Positions 9,797 to 18,988 of a DNA stretch of 64,000 bases are shown here, in pieces (the stretch's first letter is position 1; each line of letters begins with the position of its first letter). The stretch is from Pseudomonadota bacterium (GTDB lineage: Bacteria; Pseudomonadota; Alphaproteobacteria; Micropepsales; Micropepsaceae). A program made the position numbers and the translations under genes. A model generated the notes under the pieces. That model made no database searches, was not told the DNA's origin, and saw only the letters and a list, made by a program, of their open reading frames with translations. The stretch is taken from assembly GCA_016201105.1 (NCBI GenBank), contig JACQDN010000031.1, forward strand, positions 1-64,000. Direction: 5' to 3'.

Positions 9797-10579
9797 ATGA
9801 TTTCGGAGCGAGCCTTCTTCGGCGTCTCGGCGCTGCTGTTTGTTGCCAGCGCGGCGCTGACGATCGTCTGGTGTGCGTCCATGCCGGCGATGGACGAAAT
9901 GCCAATGCCCGGCGGCTGGACGATGTCGATGGCGTGGATGCCTGGACAGGCCTGGCCCGGCGCTGCGGCTTCGTTCCTCGGCATATGGGTCGTGATGATG
10001 ATAGCGATGATGTTGCCATCCTTGACACCAATGCTGTGGCGCTACCGTCAGGCCGTCGGCAAAACAGGCACGAGGCATCTCGATCGGCAGACCGTGCTGG
10101 TGGGTGTGGGTTACTTCTTCGTCTGGACGTTGTTCGGGGTGATCGCGTTTCCTCTGGGCGTTGCGTTGTCGGCGATCGAGATGCAGCAGCCGGCGCTAGC
10201 CCGCACCGCTCCGATCACGGTCGGCGTGGTCGTCTTGATCGCCGGCGCGTTCCAGTTCACCGCGTGGAAGGCGCGTCACCTCGCTTGCTGCCGGGGGGCG
10301 CCAGGGAGCGGCTACGCGTTACCGGCGACCGCCGGCGCGGCCTGGCGACACGGCCTGCGCCTCGGCCTCCACTGCAGCTCCTGCTGTGCCGGTCTGATGG
10401 CGATCCTCCTGGTCATCGGGGTCATGGACCTTCGCGCGATGGCTGTCGTGACGGCAGCCATCACAGCCGAACGTCTCGCACCGGCCGGTGAGCACATCGC
10501 GCGAGCTACCGGAGCCGTCGTCGTCGCGGCGGGGTTGGTCGTGATCGCGAAGGCAACCGGGCTTCTTCAGCCAACTTAA
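9797..10579 (+). CDS. DUF2182 family integral membrane protein, Met- and Cys-rich
   Basis: A 260-residue membrane protein of DUF2182, annotated in databases as a predicted metal-binding integral membrane family. The ATG at 9797 follows a GGAAGA ribosome site. The first loop is methionine-rich (MPAMDEMPMPGGWTMSMAWM), followed by the family signature GIWVVMMIAMMLPS. Cysteines cluster in HLACCRG and LHCSSCCAGLM before the last helices. About six membrane segments are visible. The Met-rich loop and Cys pairs suggest binding of a soft metal such as copper, but that is inference. The 3' end is 12 bp from the converging CBS-domain gene. Confidence 0.85.
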   Translation: MISERAFFGVSALLFVASAALTIVWCASMPAMDEMPMPGGWTMSMAWMPGQAWPGAAASFLGIWVVMMIAMMLPSLTPMLWRYRQAVGKTGTRHLDRQTVLVGVGYFFVWTLFGVIAFPLGVALSAIEMQQPALARTAPITVGVVVLIAGAFQFTAWKARHLACCRGAPGSGYALPATAGAAWRHGLRLGLHCSSCCAGLMAILLVIGVMDLRAMAVVTAAITAERLAPAGEHIARATGAVVVAAGLVVIAKATGLLQPT

Positions 10580-10591
10580 TTGAACTGGACC

Positions 10592-11032
10592 CTAGTGCCG
10601 CTGCATTCCCGTGTGTTGTCCACCGGGCGCGACGACAGCCGTCAACGCTTCGCCGACGGTGGACGGCCCATAGGCAAGTGCTGCATCGGCGATGGAGATG
10701 ACGCCGATCAGTCTCTTGTCGCGGCTCATCACCGGCAGCCGGCGCACCTGAATCTCGCCCATGTTCTGCACGACGTCGCCGATGTCGTCGTCTTCGAAGC
10801 AGTATTTGACGTCCTTCGTCATGACGTCGCGCACCCGCACCTCCCCACCTTTGCCCTGCGCGAGGCAACGCACCACGATATCGCGGTCGGTGATCATGCC
10901 GATCAGCCGGTCGTTTTCGTGCACGGGGAGAAAACCCACGTCCTGCTGGGCCATCAATTGGGCCGTTTCTTCGATCGAGGCGTTGGCGGGGATCATGTGA
11001 ACGCCATACGTCATGGCTTCATTGACCTTCAT
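10592..11032 (-). CDS. CBS-domain pair protein
   Basis: A 146-residue cytosolic protein made of two CBS domains: KVNEAMTYGVHMIPANASIEETAQLM...LIGMITDRDIVVRCLAQG and VRDVMTKDVKYCFEDDDIGDVVQNM...LIGVISIADAAL. CBS pairs bind adenine nucleotides and regulate partner proteins. Two in-frame ATG codons compete (11038 and 11032). The AAGGAG ribosome site lies 1 nt from the first but 7 nt from the second, so 11032 is preferred. It lies downstream of pyrG on the same strand after 133 bp. The partner is unknown. Confidence 0.92.
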   Translation of the reverse strand: MKVNEAMTYGVHMIPANASIEETAQLMAQQDVGFLPVHENDRLIGMITDRDIVVRCLAQGKGGEVRVRDVMTKDVKYCFEDDDIGDVVQNMGEIQVRRLPVMSRDKRLIGVISIADAALAYGPSTVGEALTAVVAPGGQHTGMQRH

Positions 11033-11165
11033 GGCCATGCTCCTTGTTTTGCGAGTTAGGGCAGATGGTTCCGGTTCGCCGCCAGCCATCTCCCATGCTG
11101 GCAACAACGCCAGTGGAAGGCGGTTCCCGCGGAATCGGACTATTTCATCAATGTGATCGGTGGCG

Positions 11166-12794
11166 TCAGACCAACCGGCTCTGATGCACTGCCGCATTGA
11201 TGAACGAGGCGAACAGCGGATGGGGATCGAAGGGGCGCGATTTCAGCTCGGGATGGAACTGTACGCCGATGAACCAGGGATGATCGGGAAACTCCATGAT
11301 TTCCGGCAAGCGGCCGTCCGGCGACCAGCCCGAAACCTTCATGCCCTTTTGTTCGAGCAGTTTTGTGTACTCGGTGTTCACTTCGAAGCGGTGGCGGTGG
11401 CGTTCTGAAATCGTAGTCGTGCCGTAGACTTCCGCAACCCGGCTTCCCGGCGTCAGGACGGCCGGATAGGCGCCAAGGCGCATAGTGCCTCCCAGATCGG
11501 CGTCAACCGAGCGCACTTCCCTTTGATTGCCCTTCACCCATTCCGTCATCAGGCCGATGACGGGATGTTTGGGCGAACCGTTCTCCGTTGTGCCCGCGCC
11601 TTCCAATCCCGCCAGATCGCGCGCCGCCTCAATCACCGCCATGTGCAGTCCGTAGCAGATGCCGAAGAACGGCACGTTGCGCTCGCGCGCGAAGCGCACG
11701 GCGGCGATCTTTCCTTCCGTGCCGCGCTCGCCGAAGCCGCCGGGCACCAGAATGCCGTTCACGTTTTCGAGAAACGACGCTGCGTCCGAACGCTCGAAGA
11801 TCTCGCTGTCGATCCACTCCATGTGGACCTTCACATTGTTGGCGAGCCCGCCATGGGTGAGCGCCTCGGACAGCGACTTGTAGGAATCTTTCACCTGCAT
11901 GTATTTGCCGACGACGGCGATCTTCACCTCGCCTTCCGGATTCTTCACCCGGTCCACCACCCACTGCCAGCGCGACAGATCCGGCGCCGGCGCATCCTTG
12001 ATGCCGAACACTTTCAGGATCTGGGTATCGAAGCCGACCTTGTGATAGGCCAGCGGCGCTTCGTAGATCGTCCGCAGGTCGAGCGCCGGAATGACGCGCT
12101 CCGCCGGCAGATTGCAGAACAACCCGATCTTGCGGCGCTCTTCGTCCGGAACGGGATGGCTGGCACGGCAAAGCAAAACATCGGGTTGGATTCCGATGGC
12201 GCGCAGCTCCTTTACCGAATGCTGCGTCGGCTTGGTCTTCAGCTCGCCCGCGGCCTCGATGTAAGGCACCAGCGTCAGATGGACGAAGGCGTGGTGCTCG
12301 CGCCCCAGATCGTTGCCGAGCTGGCGAATGGCTTCGAAGAACGGCAAGCCTTCGATGTCGCCCACCGTGCCGCCGATCTCGCACAGCAGGAAATCCACAT
12401 CGTCGCAATTGGCGAGCGCGAATTCCTTGATCATGTCGGTGACGTGCGGGATCACCTGCACGGTGCGGCCGAGATAGAGGCCTTTGCGCTCCTTCTCGAT
12501 GACCTGCTGGTAGATGCGGCCCGACGTGATGTTGTCGGATTTCGCCGAAGCAACGCCGGTGAAGCGCTCGTAGTGGCCCAGATCAAGATCGGTCTCGGCC
12601 CCGTCGTCGGTCACGTAGACTTCGCCGTGCTGGAACGGCGACATCGTCCCCGGATCGACGTTTAGATAGGGATCGAGTTTCCGCAAGCGGACTTTGTACC
12701 CTCGCGCCTGCAAAAGCGCGCCGAGTGCGGCGGACGCAAGACCTTTTCCCAAGGAAGAGACCACGCCGCCGGTGATGAAGATCAACCGGGCCAT
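11166..12794 (-). CDS. pyrG: CTP synthase (glutamine-hydrolysing)
   Basis: Makes CTP from UTP with glutamine as nitrogen donor. It has 542 residues, the usual length. The N-terminal amidoligase domain opens with [21 protein letters not shown] (P-loop) and [19 protein letters not shown]. The C-terminal class I glutaminase domain has [10 protein letters not shown], the nucleophile cysteine in [14 protein letters not shown], and [12 protein letters not shown] with the catalytic His and Glu. GICYG replaces the more common GIC(L/F)G, a tolerated variation. It is transcribed alone or with the downstream CBS gene; in relatives pyrG lies near secG and tpiA, as here. Confidence 0.99.
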   Translation of the reverse strand: MARLIFITGGVVSSLGKGLASAALGALLQARGYKVRLRKLDPYLNVDPGTMSPFQHGEVYVTDDGAETDLDLGHYERFTGVASAKSDNITSGRIYQQVIEKERKGLYLGRTVQVIPHVTDMIKEFALANCDDVDFLLCEIGGTVGDIEGLPFFEAIRQLGNDLGREHHAFVHLTLVPYIEAAGELKTKPTQHSVKELRAIGIQPDVLLCRASHPVPDEERRKIGLFCNLPAERVIPALDLRTIYEAPLAYHKVGFDTQILKVFGIKDAPAPDLSRWQWVVDRVKNPEGEVKIAVVGKYMQVKDSYKSLSEALTHGGLANNVKVHMEWIDSEIFERSDAASFLENVNGILVPGGFGERGTEGKIAAVRFARERNVPFFGICYGLHMAVIEAARDLAGLEGAGTTENGSPKHPVIGLMTEWVKGNQREVRSVDADLGGTMRLGAYPAVLTPGSRVAEVYGTTTISERHRHRFEVNTEYTKLLEQKGMKVSGWSPDGRLPEIMEFPDHPWFIGVQFHPELKSRPFDPHPLFASFINAAVHQSRLV

Positions 12795-12898
12795 GGGAGT
12801 TCACCATAAGCATGTGGTGCGGGACGGCTCAAGCGGAAAGATTCCATGCGCAAACGCTTGAGGTTTCCCGCGGAAAACAACGCCTTGCCGCCGCGAGT

Positions 12899-13429
12899 TC
12901 AGATTTTGGTTTTGCCCGCGCCGCGACGGTTCTTGTTTTTCGGTCTCAACCGATTCGGGGCGGCTGGCGCTTCGTCCAGGGAAACCGGCAAGGAAAGCCC
13001 GACTTTCACCCGGTCGAGCACCACATGGGTCTCATAGCGCGCGACATGCTGGCTCATCTCGAACCACTCCCTCGCAAACTCGCCATAGGCCTCCATGCTC
13101 GGCGCGGTCACCACCAGCACGAAGTCCTGGCTGCCGGTGACATGGTAAATCTGCTGCACCTGCGGCAGTTCGCGCATCTGACGCTTGAAGCGGTCGAGAT
13201 GCGGCGGCGGCGCCGCCATGCTGAGCGTGACGATACAGGCAATGGGCACGCCGACCGCCGCGCCGTCGAGCTGCGCGACTTCGGCGCGGATAGCTCCGCT
13301 CTCGCGCAAGCGCTTCAGGCGGCGCTGCACGGCGGCCGCGGAAAGCCCCACCGCGGCGCCGATCGACTCCGCGATACGGCGCGTATCGCCTTGATAATGT
13401 GCGAGGATTTTGCGGTCGATCCGATCCAT
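12899..13429 (-). CDS. Lrp/AsnC family transcriptional regulator
   Basis: A 176-residue regulator. Residues 1-50 are an Lrp-type winged HTH (MDRIDRKILAHYQGDTRRIAESIGAAVGLSAAAVQRRLKRLRESGAI). The RAM/AsnC ligand domain follows (GVPIACIVTLSMAAPPPHLDRFKRQMRELPQVQQIYHVTGSQDFVLVVTAPSMEAYGEFAREWF). The first HTH helix differs somewhat from the usual LDxxDxxIL pattern. A highly basic C-terminal tail of about 20 residues (RLRPKNKNRRGAGKTKI) is not part of the family core. It is divergent from the serine hydrolase gene with 104 bp between them, so it may regulate that gene or itself. The effector amino acid is unknown. Confidence 0.92.
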   Translation of the reverse strand: MDRIDRKILAHYQGDTRRIAESIGAAVGLSAAAVQRRLKRLRESGAIRAEVAQLDGAAVGVPIACIVTLSMAAPPPHLDRFKRQMRELPQVQQIYHVTGSQDFVLVVTAPSMEAYGEFAREWFEMSQHVARYETHVVLDRVKVGLSLPVSLDEAPAAPNRLRPKNKNRRGAGKTKI

Positions 13430-13533
13430 CGAGGCCCCAGATGCGGGAAAACCGCAATTATTCCCTCAAGAATGCGGCAAGACGCGTTGACGGTGCGGCT
13501 AACCTACCACGGCAATGGTTTGAGGCGTCCCCC

Positions 13534-14655
13534 ATGTTGCGTTTGTCCCCGTTGGTTGCCGGCGTTTGGTTGATCGCGGCTGCCGCCCAGGCGGCGAGCC
13601 TTCCCTCGCCACCCGATCTGCACGACGGCTTGCCCGTCGCCTCCGCGGTCTTGTCGGGCTTGCATCCGGCCCCGCTCGCCGCCCTCGCAGGCGCCATCGC
13701 GCGCGGTGACTATCCCAAGACCACCGCCGTGCTTGTGGTTCGCGACGGCAAACTCGTGTTCGAGGGATATTTCGGCGAGGGCTCGCGCGATCTGCTCAAC
13801 AACACCCGCTCAGCCACCAAGTTCTTCACCACCCTCGCGCTCGGGGCCGCGATTCAAGACGGCGCCATCGCGTCGCAACGCGCGCCGGCCTTTTCCTACC
13901 TTGCCGGGCTCAAACCGTTCCGCAACGACACGGCGGACAAGCAAGCGATCACGATCGAGGACATGCTGACGATGTCGTCCGCGCTCGATTGCAACGACAA
14001 CGACGACAACAGTCCCGGCAATGAAGACAAAATGCATGAGCAGCAAAACTGGACGCGCTGGGCCGTCGACCTGCCGACCATGCCGGGATATTTCCGCGAC
14101 ACAGCCGGTCTTGGACCCTGGCGCTACTGCACGGCGAACGCTTTTCTCGTGGGCCAGATCATCGAGCGGGCCACGCACACGCCGGCCGATCGCTACGTCG
14201 AGAGCAAAATCCTGCATCCGCTTGGGATCGCAAAGTGGAACTGGTCCTATTCGCCTTCGCACGAAACCATGATGGGCGGCGGGCTAGAACTGCGCGCGCG
14301 CGATCTGGCGAAGGTCGCCTGGATGCTGGTCGATGACGGCCGCTGGAACGGCACACAGATCGTTGCCAAATCCTGGGTCGATTCCGCGTTCACCGTCCGG
14401 CGCGCGTCACGGCCTGACCAGAACTACGGTTATTTCGTCTTCGAGGGAAACTACAGAACCGCCTGCGGAGCGCATCCGGTTTGGTACATGGCCGGCAATG
14501 GCGGCAGCCAGATTCTCATGTTGCGCGACATGCGCACGGCGATCATCGTGACGCGCCAAGCCTACAATGTTCATGGCTCGTCTTTTCAGACCGTGGATCT
14601 GCTGGAGAAATACGTGCTGCCCGCGCTGCCCTGTACGGCCGCGAACAAGTCCTGA
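13534..14655 (+). CDS. Secreted serine hydrolase of the beta-lactamase / penicillin-binding-protein fold
   Basis: A 373-residue exported protein. The signal peptide is about residues 1-21 (MLRLSPLVAGVWLIAAAAQA), which fixes the start at 13534. The class C beta-lactamase fold shows the S-x-x-K catalytic pair S93/K96 in TRSATK, a YCTANAF segment at the Y-x-N position, and GNGGS near the C-terminus in place of the K/H-T-G strand. Such periplasmic proteins include esterases, D-aminopeptidases and peptidoglycan hydrolases; the exact activity cannot be told. The gene is divergent from the Lrp/AsnC regulator and ends one base from the converging secG stop. Confidence 0.88.
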   Translation: MLRLSPLVAGVWLIAAAAQAASLPSPPDLHDGLPVASAVLSGLHPAPLAALAGAIARGDYPKTTAVLVVRDGKLVFEGYFGEGSRDLLNNTRSATKFFTTLALGAAIQDGAIASQRAPAFSYLAGLKPFRNDTADKQAITIEDMLTMSSALDCNDNDDNSPGNEDKMHEQQNWTRWAVDLPTMPGYFRDTAGLGPWRYCTANAFLVGQIIERATHTPADRYVESKILHPLGIAKWNWSYSPSHETMMGGGLELRARDLAKVAWMLVDDGRWNGTQIVAKSWVDSAFTVRRASRPDQNYGYFVFEGNYRTACGAHPVWYMAGNGGSQILMLRDMRTAIIVTRQAYNVHGSSFQTVDLLEKYVLPALPCTAANKS

Positions 14656-14656
14656 C

Positions 14657-15001
14657 TTAAGGCGTGCTGGGCACGGACGGTTTCTGATCCTTTTTGGGCG
14701 CCGGCTGCAGAGGCAGGACCTTGGCCGGACCCGCAGGCTGCGTGTCGAGGATGGATGTCGGGGCCGTCGAGCCGCGCAACGCGAGCACGGTCAGACCGAG
14801 GCTGCTCAAGAAAAACAGGATGCCCAGAATGGCGGTGGTGCGCGTCAGCGTATCTGCGGCGCCGCGTGGACTGAAAAGACCTCCAAGGCCGGAACCGCCG
14901 CCGCCCATGCCGAGCGCTCCGCCTTCGGAGCGCTGCAACAGCACCACGATGATGAGCGACACCGCGACGATGATTTGGATAATGAGAAGAACGGTCTGCA
15001 T
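14657..15001 (-). CDS. secG: Protein translocase subunit SecG
   Basis: Third subunit of the SecYEG translocon. It has 114 residues with two membrane helices (about 3-21 and 56-76) joined by the Gly-rich loop QRSEGGALGMGGGGSGLGGLF, which is diagnostic, followed by RGAADTLTRTTAILG. The C-terminal tail is Pro/Ala/Lys-rich and longer than in E. coli, as often in alphaproteobacteria. It lies between pyrG and tpiA as in many relatives, but a receiver-domain gene separates it from tpiA. Confidence 0.97.
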   Translation of the reverse strand: MQTVLLIIQIIVAVSLIIVVLLQRSEGGALGMGGGGSGLGGLFSPRGAADTLTRTTAILGILFFLSSLGLTVLALRGSTAPTSILDTQPAGPAKVLPLQPAPKKDQKPSVPSTP

Positions 15002-15102
15002 CGGTTGACTGAAGGGCCGGGGCGGTTTCGAGGGGCGGGTCTTAAACGAAACCGCGCCTCAAAGAAAGGCTCGCCAAAGGCCCGCGGAAACAGGCGGAAA
15101 AC

Positions 15103-16053
15103 CTAGCTCGCCATCGCCGTCTGGGTGCGGGCGGCGACCATGGCAACCGTTGCGTCGATTTCCGCCAGATGGTCGCTAGTGGATTTCTCCGGCGCGAACA
15201 CCTGATGCAGGTTCAGCGCCGCGTGCCCCAAAAGGTGCATGGAGGCGTTGCGGTCGACCCCCGCTTCCAGCCCTTCGATCGCGGCCAGAATGGATTCGCA
15301 CCAGTCGACCGCGGATTCGACTTCGGTGCCCAGGCAGCGCCGCGCCACCGATTTGGTGACGTTGCGCAATTTCAAAAGGTCGACATCGAACTTGGACGTT
15401 CCGGGCAGGCTCGCCTGCATCAGCCGCCATAGCACGCAGATCTGAAACGCATCGCGACGAAGCTTCTCCGCCGTCAGACGCTCGCGCGCCACGCGCAACT
15501 GCGCATCGAGACGTGCGGTGATCTCTTCGGCGGAAAGCCGTTCCAGCGCTTTCAACTTGAGCGAGTTGGGAGGATCGAAGAGCTCGACATTGCTTTCGCG
15601 CCCCGGATCGCGGCGGCGATCAGGACCGACATATTCCGAAGTGACGACGAAACCCTTGCGCCGCTCGATGTGGGTGCGGATGCGCTGGCCAATCACGGCG
15701 GTCGAGAACGGCCGCAAGATGAGATCGTCGGCGCCCGAATTGATAACGCGGCTGACGAGCGAATTGCTGTTCTCCCACGCCGTCACGATGATGACGATGA
15801 AGGGATTGTAGCCGCTGGTGCCCTGGCGAAGATTCTGGATCGAGGCGCAGAGTTCGTTCTCGGCGCCTTGCGCTTCGCACACCGCCAGATCCGGCGGGCG
15901 GCGCTTGATGGAATCCTCGAAGGCTTCGATGGTCGAGGCCACTTCGAAATGACGGAAGCCGAGATTGTAAAGTGCAGCGCGCGTCGCGGCGCGGTTGGCC
16001 GACACCGGATCGTAAATCAGCGTTTCTGCGCTGTCGTAGGCGAGCCGTGTCAT
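15103..16053 (-). CDS. Degenerate receiver-domain protein with helical C-terminal region
   Basis: A 316-residue cytosolic protein; the ATG at 16053 is preferred over an upstream TTG. Residues 1-120 have the fold of a response-regulator receiver (TLIYDPVSANRAATRAALYNLGF ... PPDLAVCEAQG ... FIVIIVTAW ... GADDLILRPFS). The phosphoacceptor Asp position holds Glu (E60), and the conserved Lys is Arg (R114); Thr91 is kept. It probably works without phosphorylation. A YVGPDRRRDPGR motif at about 147-158 and a long helical region to the end follow. There is no DNA-binding domain and no adjacent histidine kinase. The partner is unknown. Confidence 0.8.
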   Translation of the reverse strand: MTRLAYDSAETLIYDPVSANRAATRAALYNLGFRHFEVASTIEAFEDSIKRRPPDLAVCEAQGAENELCASIQNLRQGTSGYNPFIVIIVTAWENSNSLVSRVINSGADDLILRPFSTAVIGQRIRTHIERRKGFVVTSEYVGPDRRRDPGRESNVELFDPPNSLKLKALERLSAEEITARLDAQLRVARERLTAEKLRRDAFQICVLWRLMQASLPGTSKFDVDLLKLRNVTKSVARRCLGTEVESAVDWCESILAAIEGLEAGVDRNASMHLLGHAALNLHQVFAPEKSTSDHLAEIDATVAMVAARTQTAMAS

Positions 16054-16148
16054 GCGCGGCCGGATTCCCAAATTGCGCTAACCGGCGGTAATCATTGCCT
16101 GACGCGAGTTAATGAAGCGTGGGCCGCTCAAAAGATGGGATGGAAGCG

Positions 16149-16898
16149 TTAAGAATTTCGCGCCGCGGCTTCGAAAATTGGCTGGAAATCGCTCGCCTTC
16201 AGACTGGCGCCTCCCACCAGTGCCCCGCCGACTTCCGGCAAGGCGAGGATTTCCCTGGCGTTGGAAGGTTTGACGGAACCGCCGTAGAGAAGGCGCACAT
16301 CCTTGGCGTGCGCGCCCAGGCGTGCGATCAACCGCTTGCGCAGATGGGCGTGCATCTCCGCAATTTCCGAACTTGTGGGCGTGCGGCCGGTGCCGATCGC
16401 CCAGACCGGTTCATACGCGATGACGATCGATGAGATGGGCGCTTGCTGCGGAACGCTGCCTTCGATCTGACGGGCAACGACGTCGAGCGCTTTGCCGGCG
16501 TTGCGCTCGGCTTCGGTCTCGCCGATGCAGACGATGGCGACGAGACCGGCGCGGTGCGCGGCGTTCGCCTTGGCCGCGACGGTCGCGTCGGTTTCCTGGT
16601 GATATTGGCGGCGCTCGGAGTGCCCGACGATGACAAAGGCGGCGCCCGCATCCTTCAGCATCTCGGCGCTGACATCGCCGGTGAACGCGCCGGAGATTTC
16701 CGCCCGACAATCCTGGCCGCCGATGGCCAGACACTCCTTCGCCGTCGCAACCGCTCGGGCAATCAGTGTCGCCGGCGGACAAATCAGAATATCGGCATGC
16801 GGCGGATGCGAAGCCACATGATTTGCGATGACGTCGAGCTCGGCGAGCGAGGCGCCAAGCCCGTTCATTTTCCAGTTGCCGGCAATCAGCTGACGCAT
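16149..16898 (-). CDS. tpiA: Triosephosphate isomerase
   Basis: Interconverts dihydroxyacetone phosphate and glyceraldehyde 3-phosphate. It has 249 residues in a TIM barrel. Catalytic residues are in place: K10 in GNWKMNG, H93 in VGHSERR and E163 in AYEPVWAIGTG. The phosphate-binding LLYGGSVKPSNA and GGALVGGASLK are near the C-terminus. It is divergent from ppiD across a 193-bp region. The 95 bp between it and the receiver gene hold no gene. Confidence 0.99.
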   Translation of the reverse strand: MRQLIAGNWKMNGLGASLAELDVIANHVASHPPHADILICPPATLIARAVATAKECLAIGGQDCRAEISGAFTGDVSAEMLKDAGAAFVIVGHSERRQYHQETDATVAAKANAAHRAGLVAIVCIGETEAERNAGKALDVVARQIEGSVPQQAPISSIVIAYEPVWAIGTGRTPTSSEIAEMHAHLRKRLIARLGAHAKDVRLLYGGSVKPSNAREILALPEVGGALVGGASLKASDFQPIFEAAARNS

Positions 16899-17091
16899 GG
16901 GATATTGGTTAGCGGAGAAATTCGATCAGAAGAAGTCGGGCGCTGCGACTTATGCCCAATCGGGGTGCGGATCATGCGTCCCGATGCCCCCAAACCGGCC
17001 GTTTCCCTGCCTTGCCCGGCCCCTGCCCCATCCCTATCATCCGCCGCCTTTTGCCGCCACGCCATTACCGCCACGCTTGGGATTTGCATTC

Positions 17092-18978
17092 ATGCTTCAA
17101 GAATTGCGCAAGTACACGCGGTCCTGGGTGGCGTCACTCTTCATGGGGGCGCTGGCACTCAGCTTCGGACTGTGGGGCATCAACAACTATTTCCAGGGCC
17201 GCACGGACACCAGCGTGGCCGTCGTCGGCGGCGTGGAGATTCCGATTCCCGAATATCAGCGCGACTTCCAGAATATGTTGAAGCAGCGCCCCAATCCCGA
17301 CGGCTCGCCGATGACGGTCGATCAAGCGCGCAAACTCGGCCTCCCGGCCCAATCGCTGGAGGCGATGATCTCGCGCCAGGCGCTGGACAATCAAGTGCGG
17401 AAGCTGGGCCTGATTACGAGCGACGAGCGCATCGTCGAGCAGATGCATGCGATTCCCATTTTTGCCGGGCCCCAAGGTACGTTCGATCGCCAGACGATGG
17501 TCAGCGTGCTGCAGCGCTATGGATTTACCGAACAGCAATTTATCGAGAACTCGCGGGCGGACGTCACGCGTTCCCAACTCCTCGATGCGACGAATAACGG
17601 CTTCTCGTTTCCTTACGGCTATACGCGCGCGCTGTATGCCTACATTTCGGAACTCCGCGCGGTGGAATATATCGTGATGCCTGCATCGGCCGCCGGCGCG
17701 ATTGCGACGCCCGATGACGCAACAATCCTCGCCTACATGAAGGCGCATGCCGATCGTTTCAGCACGCCGGAATATCGCGTGCTGACCTATGCCTCGATCG
17801 GCCCCGAAGATCTTCTCAGTCGCGTCCAAGTCACCGATCAGCAGCTCAAACAGCAATACGAACTGGATCAAGCGAAGTACCAGGTGCCGGAAACCCGCGA
17901 CGTACAACAGCTCACCTTCCCGGACGAAGCGTCCGCAAAGGCTGCGAGCGCGAAGATCCTGTCGGGTAAGAGCTTTGCCGACGTCGCCAAAGACGAGAAA
18001 AAGACCGACGCCGACATTGCACCCAGCACCGTGGTGGAAGCAGACCTCGGCGGCGAACGCGGCAAGGCCGCCTTCGCGCTTGCCGAAGGCGGCACTTCGC
18101 TACCGGTCAAAGGCACCTTCGGTTGGGTGATTTTTCACATCGCCAAAATCACGCAAGGCGTGAACAAATCCTTCGACAGCGTGAAGGACGATATCCGCAA
18201 GGAAGTCGGTGTTCAGCTCGCCCAGTCGAATATCAGCGATATGATAAACGCCTTCCAAGATGCACAGGCTGCCGGCGAGACGATTGACGAAGCGGGCAAG
18301 AAAACCGGCATGCACATCACCCATATCGCTGCGGTGGACCGCAATGGCCTGGGTCCCGACGGCCAGAAAGCGAACGTGCCCGCAGATCCCGATTTCATGA
18401 AGCAGGTCTTCACGGCCGAAATCGGCGAAGACGGAAACGACTTTCAGACCAAGGACGGCCACACTTACGTCATCAAAGTGACCGGCGTGACGCCGCCCAA
18501 GCTGAAACCGATCGCGACGGCGAAGGCCGAGGTTATTGCCGCGTGGCAGAAGGAACAGGCCCGCAAGCAGCTGGACTCCAAAGCCAAGCAATTGGCGGCG
18601 CAGGCGACCATGCAGCAGAGCCTGGCCAGTGTCGCAAAGATGTTGGCGGCGACTCCGAAGATTCTCGGTCCTCTCAATCGCGCTAGCAAGGACATGCCGC
18701 TGACCTCACAGCTCGTCCAGAAAATCTTCAGCGCGAAGCCGGGCACGGCGGTTTATGACGCCAGCGCCGACGGCAACGGCATCGTCATCGCGCGCGTGAT
18801 CGGCGCCATCCATCCGCCGAATACCGGAGCCGATCCGCAAGTGGCCGCCATCGGCCAGCAACTGGGCAGGCTCATCGCCGACGACTTCTCGCGCACGCTG
18901 GCCAAGAACGCGCGCGATCTCGAAGGCGTGACGATCAACCAGAAGAACGTCGACGGCGTGACGGGCGAAGGTTCGTGA
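17092..18978 (+). CDS. ppiD: Peptidyl-prolyl cis-trans isomerase PpiD-like, SurA N-terminal domain
   Basis: A 628-residue inner-membrane periplasmic chaperone of the PpiD/SurA_N type. A single membrane anchor lies at about 11-32 (SWVASLFMGALALSFGLWGINN). The SurA_N-like segment follows, including VEIPIPEYQRDFQNML and QSLEAMISRQALDNQVRKLGL. One parvulin-like domain is visible (LTFPDEASAKAASAKILSGKSFADVAKDE ... FALAEGGTSLPVKGTFGWVIFHIAKI). It assists folding of proteins that leave the Sec translocon. The gene starts the ppiD-trpE segment, 10 bp before trpE, a conserved alphaproteobacterial pairing. The start at 17092 is chosen for the short cytosolic N-terminus. Confidence 0.95.
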   Translation: MLQELRKYTRSWVASLFMGALALSFGLWGINNYFQGRTDTSVAVVGGVEIPIPEYQRDFQNMLKQRPNPDGSPMTVDQARKLGLPAQSLEAMISRQALDNQVRKLGLITSDERIVEQMHAIPIFAGPQGTFDRQTMVSVLQRYGFTEQQFIENSRADVTRSQLLDATNNGFSFPYGYTRALYAYISELRAVEYIVMPASAAGAIATPDDATILAYMKAHADRFSTPEYRVLTYASIGPEDLLSRVQVTDQQLKQQYELDQAKYQVPETRDVQQLTFPDEASAKAASAKILSGKSFADVAKDEKKTDADIAPSTVVEADLGGERGKAAFALAEGGTSLPVKGTFGWVIFHIAKITQGVNKSFDSVKDDIRKEVGVQLAQSNISDMINAFQDAQAAGETIDEAGKKTGMHITHIAAVDRNGLGPDGQKANVPADPDFMKQVFTAEIGEDGNDFQTKDGHTYVIKVTGVTPPKLKPIATAKAEVIAAWQKEQARKQLDSKAKQLAAQATMQQSLASVAKMLAATPKILGPLNRASKDMPLTSQLVQKIFSAKPGTAVYDASADGNGIVIARVIGAIHPPNTGADPQVAAIGQQLGRLIADDFSRTLAKNARDLEGVTINQKNVDGVTGEGS

Positions 18979-18988
18979 GCAAAGACCG

